Under the pieces are notes generated by a model. It ran no database searches. It had not been told where the DNA came from and saw nothing but the letters and a program-made list of their open reading frames with translations. 64,000 bases of DNA, from contig NZ_CP032550.1 in NCBI RefSeq assembly GCF_009735645.1, positions 124,001 to 188,000 of the forward strand. The letters run 5' to 3'. This DNA comes from Microbacterium oryzae. GTDB taxonomy: Bacteria; Actinomycetota; Actinomycetes; Actinomycetales; Microbacteriaceae. This document shows positions 1-10,879 of this stretch, one piece after another (positions within the stretch are counted from its first letter, which is position 1; the number at the start of each line of letters is the position of its first letter). The position numbers and the translations under genes are program-made.

Positions 1-2
1 TG

Positions 3-779
3 GGCGACGGCGCGAGCGAGCTGGATGAGCTGCGGCGCCGTGCGTACGGACCCGACGCGGACCTCGATCCCGCACTCGCGATCCGGCTCCGTGAGCTCGA
101 GGCGCATGCGCGCGGCCACGCCGGATCGGAGCGTGAGGGGGAGCCGATCGCGTCGCCGGCGGAGGACGATGCAGCTCAGGACGACGCCGGGCAGGGCGAC
201 GCGGGGCAGGGCGGCGCGGGGCAGGACGGCGGCGACGCCGCGTCGGCCGCGCCGGCGGCAGCGCCGTGGTGGACCCGCCCGGTCGTCCGGATGGCTGCGG
301 CGTCGGCGGCGGCCGGTCTCGTGCTGGGCGTCGTCGTCGGGCTCGGCATCGCCGCCCTCCCGGGGGAGCGCCCGTCGCTCGTGCTGCGGCCCGACCCGAC
401 GCCTCCCGAGGTCGAGCTGCCGCTCGACACCTGGGGGGTGAGCGAGGGCGAGACGATCGCGTACGAGCTGATCGGCGAGGTGCGCCCGTGGTCGGTCGTC
501 CTGCCCGACGGTGCGGCGTTCGGGCTGCGAGGGGGCGAGGTGAGCTGCCTCATGCTGACCCTGGACGACCAGGCGGAGAGCGGAGGTCCCTCGTTCTGCG
601 GCTACGTCGACGGCTTCCCTCCCACCACCGACCTCGTCGTCGTGAGCGAGAGCGAGGGCGGCCGCGGCTGGGGCTTCTCCTCGCAGCAGCTGGGCGGCAT
701 CCCCGAGGGCACCGCCGTCCGATTCGTCCTCGAGGGCGGAGCCGTCTCCGTGTGGACGCGCCCGGGCGCCGCCGGCTGA
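3..779 (+). CDS. Hypothetical single-pass membrane protein, 5' end outside window
   Basis: The reading frame is open from the window edge to a TGA at 777-779, so the N-terminus is missing. The visible part starts with an acidic, charged segment ([14 protein letters not shown]), then a Gly/Ala/Asp/Gln-rich low-complexity linker, then one hydrophobic helix ([19 protein letters not shown]) near position 310-365, then a C-terminal domain of about 140 residues with two cysteines (SCLM, SFCGY). The layout suggests a cytoplasmic N-terminus and an exported C-terminal domain. I do not recognise the family. It lies just upstream of secA on the same strand. Confidence 0.7.
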   Translation, partial: GDGASELDELRRRAYGPDADLDPALAIRLRELEAHARGHAGSEREGEPIASPAEDDAAQDDAGQGDAGQGGAGQDGGDAASAAPAAAPWWTRPVVRMAAASAAAGLVLGVVVGLGIAALPGERPSLVLRPDPTPPEVELPLDTWGVSEGETIAYELIGEVRPWSVVLPDGAAFGLRGGEVSCLMLTLDDQAESGGPSFCGYVDGFPPTTDLVVVSESEGGRGWGFSSQQLGGIPEGTAVRFVLEGGAVSVWTRPGAAG

Positions 780-894
780 GAGTGCGCTGGCCGGGCATTG
801 TCACGGGCGGATAACATGGGCAGGTATGCCCGTCGCCGTCCGACGGCGACTCGCCCATCCGTCCGGGATGCGGCACACGATCGAGGAGTGTTAC

Positions 895-3642
<2,748 letters not shown>

Positions 3643-3657
3643 CGGCCGCACGACCAC

Positions 3658-3696
3658 GAGCGCGTCGGCCTCCCCGGACGGGGAGCCGGCGCGCTC
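3658..3696 (+). terminator. Hairpin terminator after secA
   Basis: GAGCGCG (3658-3664) and CTCCCC (3670-3675) pair with GGGGAG (3680-3685) and CGCGCTC (3690-3696), with a GGAC loop and a small bulge. The stem lies in the 71-nt gap after secA and ends just before the -10 box of the next gene. There is no clear U run, so termination efficiency is inferred. Confidence 0.6.
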
Positions 3697-3701
3697 GGGC
3701 A

Positions 3702-3707
3702 TATCCT
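3702..3707 (+). promoter_or_regulatory. -10 box of a leaderless promoter
   Basis: TATCCT is followed by 6 nt (GTTGCG) and then the ATG at 3714, with no Shine-Dalgarno sequence. The spacing implies that transcription starts at the start codon. There is no obvious -35. Confidence 0.5.
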
Positions 3708-3713
3708 GTTGCG

Positions 3714-4943
3714 ATGAACTCCCTCCGCCCGCTCGGCCAGTCCGCGAAACTCCAGAACGTCCTGTACGAGATCCGCGGGGCAGCACTGGCAGAGGCGACA
3801 CGGCTGGAGGCCGACGGGCACTCGGTTCTCAAGCTCAACACCGGCAACCCCGCGATCTTCGGCTTCGAGGCCCCCTACCAGATCGTGCGCGACATGATCG
3901 AGGCCGTGCCCTACGCGCACGGGTACAGCGACAGCCGGGGGATCCTGCCCGCCCGCCGTGCGATCGTCAGCCGCTACGAGGAGACGCCCGGCTTCCCGCG
4001 GGTCGATCCCGACGACGTGTACCTCGGCAACGGCGTCTCCGAGCTCATCACGATGACCATGCAGGCCCTCCTGGACGAGGGCGACGAGGTGCTGATCCCC
4101 GCGCCGGACTACCCGCTGTGGACGGCGATGACGAGCCTCTCCGGCGGCACGCCGGTGCACTACCTCTGCGACGAGGAGAACGGCTGGCAGCCCGACCTGG
4201 AGGACATCCGGTCGAAGGTCACGCCGAAGACCAAGGCGATCGTCATCATCAACCCCAACAACCCCACCGGCGCGGTCTACAGCCGCGAGCTCATCGAGGG
4301 CATCGCGCAGATCGCGCGGGAGAACTCGCTCCTCATCCTCTCCGATGAGATCTACGACCGCATCCTGTTCGACGACGCCGTGCACGTGCCGACCGCGACG
4401 GTCGCCCCCGACCTCCTCGTCCTCACCTTCAACGGACTCTCCAAGACGTACCGCGTCGCCGGGTACCGCTCCGGGTGGATGGTGATCACGGGCCCGAAGA
4501 CGCACGCGAAGGGGTTCCTCGAGGGCATCCAGCTGCTGGCGTCGACCCGGCTGTGCGCGAACGTCCCCGCACAGCACGCCGTGCTCGCGGCGCTCACCGG
4601 CGTGCAGTCCATCGACGCGCTCATCGCGCCCACGGGCCGCCTGCACGAGCAGCGCGACGTTGCCTGGGAGCAGCTGTCGGCCATCCCCGGCGTCTCGTGC
4701 GTGCGCCCGACCGGGGCGCTCTACGCCTTCCCGCGTCTGGATCCCGAGGTGCACGAGATCCGTGACGACAAGCAGCTCGTCTACGACCTGCTCGTCTCCG
4801 AGCACATCCTGCTGGTGGAGGGGACGGGGTTCAACTGGCCCACCCCCGACCACCTGCGGGTCGTCACGCTGCCCGAGGCGCGCGTGCTCGCCGAGGCGAT
4901 CGAGCGGCTGGGCAACTTCCTGTCGTCGTATCGCCAGCGCTGA
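3714..4943 (+). CDS. alaT: Alanine-type PLP aminotransferase (AlaA/AlaT-like)
   Basis: Class I/II aminotransferase of 409 aa, very close in type to E. coli AlaA, which forms alanine from pyruvate and glutamate in the cytoplasm. Visible marks are the N-terminal KLNTGNPAIFGF signature, the cofactor-binding INPNNPTGAVYS segment, DEIYDRILFDD, and the PLP-lysine motif NGLSKTYRVAGYRSGW. Length matches the family. The ATG at 3714 follows a -10 box with no ribosome site, so a leaderless mRNA is likely. It converges with the Rv3235-like gene with no gap (stop 4941-4943, opposing stop 4944-4946). Confidence 0.9.
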   Translation: MNSLRPLGQSAKLQNVLYEIRGAALAEATRLEADGHSVLKLNTGNPAIFGFEAPYQIVRDMIEAVPYAHGYSDSRGILPARRAIVSRYEETPGFPRVDPDDVYLGNGVSELITMTMQALLDEGDEVLIPAPDYPLWTAMTSLSGGTPVHYLCDEENGWQPDLEDIRSKVTPKTKAIVIINPNNPTGAVYSRELIEGIAQIARENSLLILSDEIYDRILFDDAVHVPTATVAPDLLVLTFNGLSKTYRVAGYRSGWMVITGPKTHAKGFLEGIQLLASTRLCANVPAQHAVLAALTGVQSIDALIAPTGRLHEQRDVAWEQLSAIPGVSCVRPTGALYAFPRLDPEVHEIRDDKQLVYDLLVSEHILLVEGTGFNWPTPDHLRVVTLPEARVLAEAIERLGNFLSSYRQR

Positions 4944-5384
4944 TCACAGGATGCGGATGTCGGTGGCACGCCACCGGCGATCCAGCCCCTCCAGGCGCAT
5001 GGCGATGGCGCGCGTGCGGTCGGGCATCGTCACGATGACCGTCACCTCGACCACCCCGTCCGCCGGCGACATCTGCCGCACGGTGCGCACCGTGAACACG
5101 GGGCGCTGCACCGGGGCTCGCCGGGCGCTGCGCGCGCGACGGGAGAGGTTCGCGCGCGTGACGAGCTTGAGGTAGGTCTCCTCGGCGAGCCATCGCGCGA
5201 GCTGATCGGCCTCCCGCGTGCCGGCGAGCACCTCGAGGATGCCCCGGGTGAGGGCGACGACGAGGGGAGCGGGATCGGGGAGGTCGGCGGACGAGGTGCG
5301 CTGCGGCGCGAACAGCTCCGCCATGTCGTCGTCGGTGTGGTGAGGGCGTCTGCGGGAGCTCGCAGCCGCGGCATGCGCTGGCAT
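4944..5384 (-). CDS. Rv3235-like protein (DUF6459 type)
   Basis: 146-aa protein starting at the ATG complementary to 5382-5384, preceded by a GGAAAGGGG ribosome site; longer upstream reading has no such support. A disordered N-terminus (MPAHAAAASSRRRPHH) is followed by a compact domain with PAPLVVALTRGILEVLAGTR and a C-terminal beta-rich half ending RWRATDIRIL. It resembles actinobacterial Rv3235 proteins, which occur near secA1 in mycobacteria. Molecular function is unknown. Family name and link to secA are from memory and context, not from a search. Confidence 0.75.
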   Translation of the reverse strand: MPAHAAAASSRRRPHHTDDDMAELFAPQRTSSADLPDPAPLVVALTRGILEVLAGTREADQLARWLAEETYLKLVTRANLSRRARSARRAPVQRPVFTVRTVRQMSPADGVVEVTVIVTMPDRTRAIAMRLEGLDRRWRATDIRIL

Positions 5385-5504
5385 GGCGGCCCCTTTCCGT
5401 GGGGGGAGGTCGGAGGGACCCCGAGTGAACCAGCCGACGGGGTCTCGCGGGAACTCCGCATACATGCCTGTGGAGAGCGGATGGCGGAGCTCGCGCGGTT
5501 CGCC

Positions 5505-5510
5505 TACGCT
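5505..5510 (+). promoter_or_regulatory. -10 box of a leaderless promoter
   Basis: TACGCT lies 7 nt upstream of the ATG at 5518, and there is no ribosome binding site in front of that ATG. The arrangement matches other leaderless-style starts in this window. Confidence 0.4.
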
Positions 5511-5517
5511 CACGCAG

Positions 5518-6138
5518 ATGCGCTGGGATCGCTTCTTCGAGGACCTGGAGGACCAGCTCGCGGCCGAGTGGGAGGCCGAGCGGGCGGCGCTGGATTCGGA
5601 GGCCGAGCGCCTGCGTGTATCGCGTCTGCAGCTGCGGACCCGCATGGTCGGCTTCGCGCAGGCTGCGGCGGCGGCGCTGGCCATCGACCTCGTCGACGGG
5701 TCGCTGCTCGAGGCGGCCGTGACCTCGGTCGGGGCGGACTGGGTCGCGGCGCGACCGGCCAGCGCGCCCGCCGCACTCGCGGAGCCGAGCATCGTCCTGA
5801 TCCCGCTCGCCGCCATCCGCGCGGTCGGCGCCGCTCACGGGGAGCTGCTGCGGAGCGCGCGCGCACCGGCGGCGGAGAGCCGTCTCGCGGAGCGGGTGAC
5901 GTTCGGCTTCGCCCTCCGCGACCTGGCGCGTCGTCGTGCGGGGGTGACCATCGGCACGGCGGCGGGTCGCGCCCTCAGCGGCACGATCGATCGCGTGGGC
6001 GCCGACCACCTCGACCTCGCGCTGCACGACGCGGATTCCCCGCGACGGGCCGCCGCGGTGACGGCGTTCCGCATCCTGCCGTTCTCGGCGGTGGCGTGGG
6101 TGCGGGTCTCGGCGACGACCGGGGTGATCACCCCCTGA
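5518..6138 (+). CDS. Hypothetical 206-aa protein with coiled-coil start
   Basis: I chose the ATG at 5518 because TACGCT sits 7 nt before it and the sequence from there reads MRWDRFFEDLEDQLAAEWEAE, a good acidic amphipathic helix. The helix runs to about residue 40 and is followed by an alpha/beta region containing a small beta-barrel-like stretch (GTIDRVGADHLDLALHD) near residue 160-180. That stretch resembles Hfq/Sm-like or ribosome-maturation-type folds only loosely, so I give no function. It faces the small HTH gene tail to tail with a 3-nt gap, and diverges from the Rv3235-like gene. Confidence 0.75.
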   Translation: MRWDRFFEDLEDQLAAEWEAERAALDSEAERLRVSRLQLRTRMVGFAQAAAAALAIDLVDGSLLEAAVTSVGADWVAARPASAPAALAEPSIVLIPLAAIRAVGAAHGELLRSARAPAAESRLAERVTFGFALRDLARRRAGVTIGTAAGRALSGTIDRVGADHLDLALHDADSPRRAAAVTAFRILPFSAVAWVRVSATTGVITP

Positions 6139-6141
6139 CCG

Positions 6142-6405
6142 TCAGGAGGTGCGGGGGCCCCACAGCTCGGGGAAGCTCGCCTCGTTCGACTGCCGCCACA
6201 GGGCGATGCGGCGCGTCTCCTCGTGCTGATCCTCGAGGTACTCGCCGACACTCTCGTGCTCGACCCGCCAGCGGGCCGGCGAGCCGAGTCGGGCGCCGCG
6301 CAGCCGGCCGGCGTGGATGAGCTCGATGACCTCGTCGGTCTCGACGCCCAGGAGCTCGGCGACCTGAGCGGGCGCGAGGTAGCGCGTCTCGGACGTGTCG
6401 GGCAT
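6142..6405 (-). CDS. Small MerR/excisionase-type helix-turn-helix protein (BldC-like)
   Basis: 87 aa. Residues 8-50 form a winged HTH of the excisionase/BldC kind (LAPAQVAELLGVETDEVIEL, then a W-R-V wing), followed by a C-terminal tail RIALWRQSNEASFPELW. This is a DNA-binding protein or recombination-directionality-like factor by family, although nothing mobile is nearby, so a regulatory role is more likely. I start it at the ATG complementary to 6403-6405 because CATAAT (complement of 6413-6418) lies 7 nt upstream. An in-frame ATG at 6412-6414 is possible but falls inside that box. It diverges from the SAF gene. Confidence 0.8.
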   Translation of the reverse strand: MPDTSETRYLAPAQVAELLGVETDEVIELIHAGRLRGARLGSPARWRVEHESVGEYLEDQHEETRRIALWRQSNEASFPELWGPRTS

Positions 6406-6412
6406 GGCCCCC

Positions 6413-6418
6413 ATTATG
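6413..6418 (-). promoter_or_regulatory. CATAAT -10 box, leaderless start
   Basis: The complement of 6413-6418 reads CATAAT, 7 nt before the ATG at 6405. The same box and spacing occur before the GH42 gene at 23671. Confidence 0.45.
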
Positions 6419-6503
6419 GGCGGGGACGCTCCGGGCGCGGCGGAGCGCGCCGGGCTGTGGAGAACTTTCTCGACCGATCGCGCGATTGCGTCAGCATGTC
6501 CTC

Positions 6504-7154
6504 ATGACCACGACCGCCGGCGACATCGCGACCCTCGCCCCCGCACGCCGTCGTCGGCGCGTGTTCTGGGGCGACGCCCGCTTCTTCATCGGCATCGCCC
6601 TCATCCTCGCCTCCGTGGCCGGCGTGTGGTGGGTCGTGTCGGCCGCCCGGCAGACGGTGCCGGTGCTGTCGGCCGGCGCGACGATCGTGCCGGGGCAGGC
6701 CGTCAGCGCGAGCGACCTCACCGTGGTGGAGGTCACGCTGGGCGGCGCCGAGACCGCGTACCTCGCCCCGCACGAGCTGAGCGAGGGGTACGTCGCGACC
6801 CGGACCATCCGCGCGGGGGAGCTGGTGCCGGCATCGGCCGTGGCCCCCGCCGCCCAGGCGGCGGTCACGACGGTGGTGGTGCGCAGCGCCGTCGACGTGC
6901 CGCGGGCGGTCGACGCCGGCACGCCCGTCGAGCTGTGGGAGGCGCCGCTGGTCGAACCGGGGGTCTTCGACGAGCCGCGGATCCTCGTCGCCGACGCCAC
7001 CGTCGCCGCCGTGCTGCGCGAGGACGCCGTGATGGGCGCCGGCGCGACGTCGATCGAGCTCGTGATCGACGAGTCGAGCGTGGCCGACGTGCTCGCCGCG
7101 GTCGCCTCCGGGGCCGCTCTCTCCGCCGTGCCGCAGGCGGGAGGGGGATCATGA
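6504..7154 (+). CDS. SAF-domain membrane protein (CpaB/RcpC-like)
   Basis: 216 aa starting at the ATG at 6504, which lies 6 nt behind CAGCAT and has no ribosome site. A basic N-terminus is followed by one membrane helix (FFIGIALILASVAGVWWVV, about residues 30-50) and then a periplasm-side SAF domain (VLSAGATIVPGQAVSASDL). SAF proteins of this type belong to Tad/Flp pilus assembly (CpaB/RcpC). The next gene, overlapping by ATGA, encodes a CpaE-like ATPase, which supports that link. No other Tad genes are in the window, so the role is inferred. Confidence 0.8.
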   Translation: MTTTAGDIATLAPARRRRRVFWGDARFFIGIALILASVAGVWWVVSAARQTVPVLSAGATIVPGQAVSASDLTVVEVTLGGAETAYLAPHELSEGYVATRTIRAGELVPASAVAPAAQAAVTTVVVRSAVDVPRAVDAGTPVELWEAPLVEPGVFDEPRILVADATVAAVLREDAVMGAGATSIELVIDESSVADVLAAVASGAALSAVPQAGGGS

Positions 7155-8449
7155 GGGTCGTCGTCGCGCTCGACGAGTCGCGCGCGTATGCGCTCGCCGA
7201 GTCGCTGGAGGACGAGGGGATCGAAGTCGTCGCCACGGTCGCCGCGGAGGCCATCGCCCGGTCCCTCGCGGACCCGGCCTCGGAGGTGTGGGAGAGCCTC
7301 GCGGCCGCCGATGCGCTCGTGCTCCCCGCCTCGCGGTCGGCCCTCACCGTCGGCGTCGTGGCCGCCTGCGACCGCAACGGCGTGCGCATCGTGCCGCTCG
7401 GGGAGCGGGCAGCCGAGGTGCGCCTGGCCCGGTCGTTCGGCCTCGCCGACCCGATCCCGGCGGCGGCCGAGGGATGGCGGGTGGCCGAGGCCGTGCGCAG
7501 CACGTCCGTCGGCGCGGTGCGCGCCGCCGCCGAGCGCGGCCGCGTCGTGGTCGTCTGGGGCGCTCACGGCGCACCTGGGCGCACGACCGTCGCGATCGAG
7601 CTCGCCGTCGAGACCGCGCGCCTGCGCGGGCACGTGGCGCTCGTCGACGCCGACACGCATGCGCCGTCGGCCGCGATCGCGCTGGGGCTCGCCGACGAGG
7701 GGCCGGGGTTCGCCGCCGCCTGCCGGCAGGCCGAACGCGGCGCGCTCGACGCCGCCGAGCTCACCCGGCTGAGCGTGCCCGTCGGCGGCGCGGACGGCAT
7801 CGTCGACGTGCTTCCCGGCCTCAACCGCGCGGCGCGCTGGCCCGAGCTCTCCGAGCGCCGCGTCGCCGCCGCGCTGGAGGCGTGCCGCGGCTGGGCCGAC
7901 GTCGCGGTCGTCGACGTCGCGGCATCCCTGGAATCGGATGAGGAGATCGTGAGCGATCTCGAGGGACCGCGCCGGAACGCCGCGACGCTCGCCGCGCTGC
8001 GCGAGGCCGACCTCGTCGTCGCGGTCGCCGGCGCCGACCCGGTCGGGATCGCTCGGCTGCTGCGCGGCTGCGCCGAGCTGCGTGCGGTCGTCGGCACGAC
8101 CCCCGTGGTCGTGGTCGCCAACCGCCTGCGCGCCGGCCCGCTCGGGATCGACGCCCGCGGTCAGGTGCGCCGCACCCTCGAGCGGTTCGGAGGGATGGAC
8201 GAGGTCGTGTTCCTGCCGTTCGACCCGCGCGCGGCCGACGCGGCGCTGCTGGCAGCGCGGCCGATCGGCGAGGTCGCGCCGCGCTCGCCGCTCGCGCAGG
8301 CGCTGCGTCGGCTGGCGGCACGCGTGGAGGCCGAGCATCCGCGGGCGCAGGCCGAGGTCATCCCGCTGGGCGAGGAGCGCACCCGCCGGCTGCCGCTCGT
8401 CGCCCGGCGAGCGCGGCGCGGCAGGAGCGGGGACGCGCGGTCGGCATAG
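7151..8449 (+). CDS. CpaE/TadZ-like P-loop protein with altered Walker A
   Basis: 432 aa, start ATG at 7151 overlapping the previous stop by four bases (ATGA). Residues 1-125 resemble a receiver-like or regulatory N-terminal domain; from about 130 it is a MinD/CpaE-type NTPase (VVVWGAHGAPGRTTVAIELA, HVALVDADTHAPS, ADVAVVDVAASLES). The Walker A has GAPGRTT, so arginine replaces the usual P-loop lysine and the deviant signature lysine is missing too. It may bind nucleotide weakly or act as a localisation factor. Partner of the SAF protein by coupling. Ends 9 nt before the histidine kinase. Confidence 0.8.
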   Translation: MRVVVALDESRAYALAESLEDEGIEVVATVAAEAIARSLADPASEVWESLAAADALVLPASRSALTVGVVAACDRNGVRIVPLGERAAEVRLARSFGLADPIPAAAEGWRVAEAVRSTSVGAVRAAAERGRVVVVWGAHGAPGRTTVAIELAVETARLRGHVALVDADTHAPSAAIALGLADEGPGFAAACRQAERGALDAAELTRLSVPVGGADGIVDVLPGLNRAARWPELSERRVAAALEACRGWADVAVVDVAASLESDEEIVSDLEGPRRNAATLAALREADLVVAVAGADPVGIARLLRGCAELRAVVGTTPVVVVANRLRAGPLGIDARGQVRRTLERFGGMDEVVFLPFDPRAADAALLAARPIGEVAPRSPLAQALRRLAARVEAEHPRAQAEVIPLGEERTRRLPLVARRARRGRSGDARSA

Positions 8450-8452
8450 ACT
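8447..8452 (+). promoter_or_regulatory. TAGACT -10 box, leaderless start
   Basis: TAGACT is followed by CGTCCC and the GTG start at 8459. No ribosome binding site is present. The box overlaps the stop codon of the upstream ATPase gene, so the kinase can have its own promoter. Confidence 0.5.
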
Positions 8453-8458
8453 CGTCCC

Positions 8459-9955
8459 GTGTCGACCCTCAGCGATCTCGTCTCCGCCCAGGGCCGTTCG
8501 AGCGAATCCGACATCGAATGGCTGCACCGTCTCGCCGGCGACGGGCAGCTGCTCGCCGACCTCGCATCGGCGGACATCGTCGTCTGGGCGCCGACGGCCG
8601 ACGACTCCTACGTGGCCGTCGCGCACACGCGTCCGGGCGGCGCCGCGACCCTCTTCTACCGCGACATCGTCGGCGGCCGGGTGCGCCCGCAGTGGCAGGC
8701 GCAGGTGCGCGAGGCGTTCCAGAGCGTGCGCATTGTCGACTCGTCGTCGCCGGAGTGGTTCGAGGAGACGCCCACGCGCGTGCGCGCGGTGCCCATCGCC
8801 ATCCGAGAGGGAGAGGGTCTGCGGGCGATCGCCGTCCTCACCCGCCACACCAACCTCGGCGATGTGCGCACGCCGTCTCGTCAGCAGATCACGTTCAACG
8901 AGTGCGCGGACGACCTGTTCCGCATGATCGCGACGGGCGACTTCCCCGATCTGTCGGCCCCCACCGGCCCCCGGCGCGGGGCCCCGCGTGCTGCGGACGG
9001 CCTCATCCGCCTCGACGTCGACGGCGTGGTGACCTTCGCCAGCCCCAACGCGCTCTCCGCCTTCAACCGGATCGGGTTCGCGGAGGAGCTCGAGGGGGAG
9101 GCGCTCGCCGACGTCACCAGCCAGATCCTTCCCGCCTCCCACGACACCGACGAGCGCCTGCCGATCCTCGTCTCCGGCCGCGCCCCGTGGCGCAGCGACG
9201 TCGAGGCGCGCGGCGTCACAGTGTCGCTGCGGGCCATCCCGCTGAAGGAGCACGGGCACCGCACCGGCGCCATCGTGCTGTGCCGCGACGTGAGCGAGCT
9301 GCGCAGCCAGGAGCAGGAGCTCATCACCAAGGACGCGACCATCCGCGAGATCCACCATCGCGTGAAGAACAACCTGCAGACCGTCGCGTCGCTGCTGCGC
9401 ATCCAGTCGCGGCGCACCTCCTCCGACGAGGCGCGCGAGTCGCTCCTGCAGGCGATGCAGCGCGTCGCCGCGATCGCCGTCGTGCACGACACCCTCTCCG
9501 AGGGACTCGCGCAGAACGTCGACTTCGACGAGGTGTTCGCCCGCGTGCTGCGTCTGGTGGCCGAGGTCGCCGCAGCGCAGAACACCGTCGCCCACACGCG
9601 CACGGAGGGCCGCTTCGGGACGCTCCCCAGCCAGTACGCGACGCCGCTCGCGCTCGCGCTGACCGAGATCGTCACGAACGCCGTCGAGCACGGGCTCGCC
9701 GGCCGCGAGGGCGACGTGCAGATCGTCGCCGACCGCGACGAGTCCCGGCTCGAGGTGCGGGTGCGCGACACCGGAAGCGGCCTTCCCGACGGACAGGTCG
9801 GTCGCGGCCTCGGCACGCAGATCGTGCGCACCCTCATCCAGGGCGAGCTCTCCGGCACGATCGACTGGAAGACGATCGACGCCCCCGACACGCCTTTCCA
9901 CGGCGGCACCGAGGTCGTCATCACGGTCCCGCTGCGCTGGATCGTCCGCAGCTGA
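8459..9955 (+). CDS. pdtaS: Sensor histidine kinase, PdtaS type
   Basis: 498 aa, GTG start at 8459. The N-terminal ~150 residues form a GAF-like domain, a PAS-like domain follows (GLIRLDVDGVVTFASPNALSAF, about 180-290), then a HisKA_2 dimerisation domain with the phospho-acceptor motif EIHHRVKNNLQTVASLLRIQ (residues 297-316) and a C-terminal HATPase (TEIVTNAVEHG, then GSGLPDGQ). There is no transmembrane segment, so it is a cytosolic kinase. In mycobacteria PdtaS signals to the ANTAR regulator PdtaR; no response regulator is encoded here. A strong hairpin follows the stop. Confidence 0.92.
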   Translation: MSTLSDLVSAQGRSSESDIEWLHRLAGDGQLLADLASADIVVWAPTADDSYVAVAHTRPGGAATLFYRDIVGGRVRPQWQAQVREAFQSVRIVDSSSPEWFEETPTRVRAVPIAIREGEGLRAIAVLTRHTNLGDVRTPSRQQITFNECADDLFRMIATGDFPDLSAPTGPRRGAPRAADGLIRLDVDGVVTFASPNALSAFNRIGFAEELEGEALADVTSQILPASHDTDERLPILVSGRAPWRSDVEARGVTVSLRAIPLKEHGHRTGAIVLCRDVSELRSQEQELITKDATIREIHHRVKNNLQTVASLLRIQSRRTSSDEARESLLQAMQRVAAIAVVHDTLSEGLAQNVDFDEVFARVLRLVAEVAAAQNTVAHTRTEGRFGTLPSQYATPLALALTEIVTNAVEHGLAGREGDVQIVADRDESRLEVRVRDTGSGLPDGQVGRGLGTQIVRTLIQGELSGTIDWKTIDAPDTPFHGGTEVVITVPLRWIVRS

Positions 9956-9963
9956 GCCCCCGG

Positions 9964-10003
9964 ATACGACGAAAGCCCCGCCGAGGCGGGGCTTTCGTCG
10001 TAT
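9964..10003. terminator. Bidirectional terminator between pdtaS and whiB
   Basis: A perfect 19-bp inverted repeat (9964-9982 and 9985-10003), core AAAGCCCCGC/GCGGGGCTTT, lies between the two convergent genes. Each strand gives a GC-rich stem flanked by A/T-rich arms, suited to stop transcription from both sides. Confidence 0.9.
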
Positions 10004-10015
10004 TCGGGGGCGGTG

Positions 10016-10264
10016 TCAGGACGCGCGGCGAGCGCGGGCCGCGCGGCGCTTGAGCGCGCGGCGCTCGTCCTCGCTCAGGCCGCCCCACACGCCCGAGTCC
10101 TGTCCGGACTCGAGGGCGTACTGGAGGCAGACCTCGGTGACCGTGCAGCGAGCGCAGACGGACTTCGCCTTCTCGATCTGGTCGATCGCGGGGCCGGTGT
10201 TCCCGACGGGGAAGAACAGCTCGGGGTCGACGGTGAGGCAGGCGGCCTTGTCGCGCCAGTCCAT
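10016..10264 (-). CDS. whiB: WhiB-family iron-sulfur regulator (WhiB1 type)
   Basis: 82-aa protein beginning MDWRDKAACLTVDPELFF. The four cluster-binding cysteines are C9, C37, C40 and C46 (CARC then VCLQ), the GVWGG turn is at 58-62, and a basic C-terminal tail (RRALKRRAARARRAS) binds DNA. Length and sequence type match WhiB1, a [4Fe-4S], NO-sensitive regulator that partners with the primary sigma factor. The ATG at 10264 is preceded by AAGGAG. The ~120-nt leader/promoter region contains several short palindromes and direct repeats, reported separately. Confidence 0.96.
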   Translation of the reverse strand: MDWRDKAACLTVDPELFFPVGNTGPAIDQIEKAKSVCARCTVTEVCLQYALESGQDSGVWGGLSEDERRALKRRAARARRAS

Positions 10265-10301
10265 AGGAATGCTCCTTGCGGGTGAGGTTTCTCAGGGAAA
10301 G

Positions 10302-10373
10302 CACAGCGTGGGATTACGGGTGGATTACGCTGTATGTGCGACGAGTCGTGACGACTCGTCCCACCACGCTGTG
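10302..10373 (-). promoter_or_regulatory. whiB upstream region with nested repeats
   Basis: Three symmetric elements lie here. CACAGCGTGG (10302-10311) is the exact inverse of CCACGCTGTG (10364-10373). GGATTACG occurs twice, 11 bp apart (10311-10318, 10322-10329). ACGAGTCGT and ACGACTCGT form a 19-bp palindrome around 10350. They are placed to act as protein-binding sites or an mRNA leader structure for whiB. I could not fix a -10/-35 pair with confidence. Confidence 0.5.
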
Positions 10374-10486
10374 GGAAACACACCGTTAACAATTGTCATA
10401 CACGCGTCGTTTTCGGGCAAGGGTTTTTTCTGTCCGTTCCCTGACTGCGTGTGCGCGCCGCCCGGCGCTCGAAGCAGGGAGAGCGG

Positions 10487-10879
10487 ATGCCGGTGAGCCG
10501 AGCCACGCGCACCGCGGCCATCCTCGTCGGCATCGAGGCGGTCGGCGTCCTGGCTCTCGCGGCCCTGCAGGTGGTCTCGCTCGGCTCCGGCGTCGCGTCG
10601 CTCCCCAGCGCCATCGCGCTCCTCGTGCTGACCATCGCGGGCGCGCTCGCCGTCGCGGCCTTCGCGCGCGCGATCGCGCGCGCACAGTCGTGGGGCCGCT
10701 CCGGCGCCGTGGTCGTCCAGCTGCTCGTCATCGCCGTCGCGATCGGCGCGGCGACGGGGGAGTACGCGCACCCGGGGATGGCCCTCGCGCTGACGGTGCC
10801 CGCGGCGATCGTCTTCGTCGCCGTGATCCTCGCGGCGCGCGACGCCGGCCGGGATCAGCCGCGGACGCCCGAGTCCTGA
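10487..10879 (+). CDS. Small four-helix membrane protein, unknown function
   Basis: 130 aa from the ATG at 10487, which has an AGGGAGAG ribosome site just upstream. Four hydrophobic helices make up nearly the whole protein: ILVGIEAVGVLALAALQVV, PSAIALLVLTIAGALAVAAF, GAVVVQLLVIAVAIGAATG and ALALTVPAAIVFVAVILAA, with a short charged tail. No catalytic motif is visible. Its last 25 bases overlap the end of the convergent EI24-like gene. Confidence 0.75.
   Translation: MPVSRATRTAAILVGIEAVGVLALAALQVVSLGSGVASLPSAIALLVLTIAGALAVAAFARAIARAQSWGRSGAVVVQLLVIAVAIGAATGEYAHPGMALALTVPAAIVFVAVILAARDAGRDQPRTPES

Noticed and set aside
798..817. TTGTCA (798-803) and TAACAT (812-817) as a secA promoter
   Set aside because: The spacing of 8 nt is far too short for a -35/-10 pair; TAACAT alone may be a -10 but I could not support it.
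6491..9901. A minus-strand open frame of over 1100 codons across the SAF, CpaE-like and kinase genes
   Set aside because: It covers three genes with clear domains and its composition (Arg, Asp, His, Val, Gly) is that of a complementary frame.
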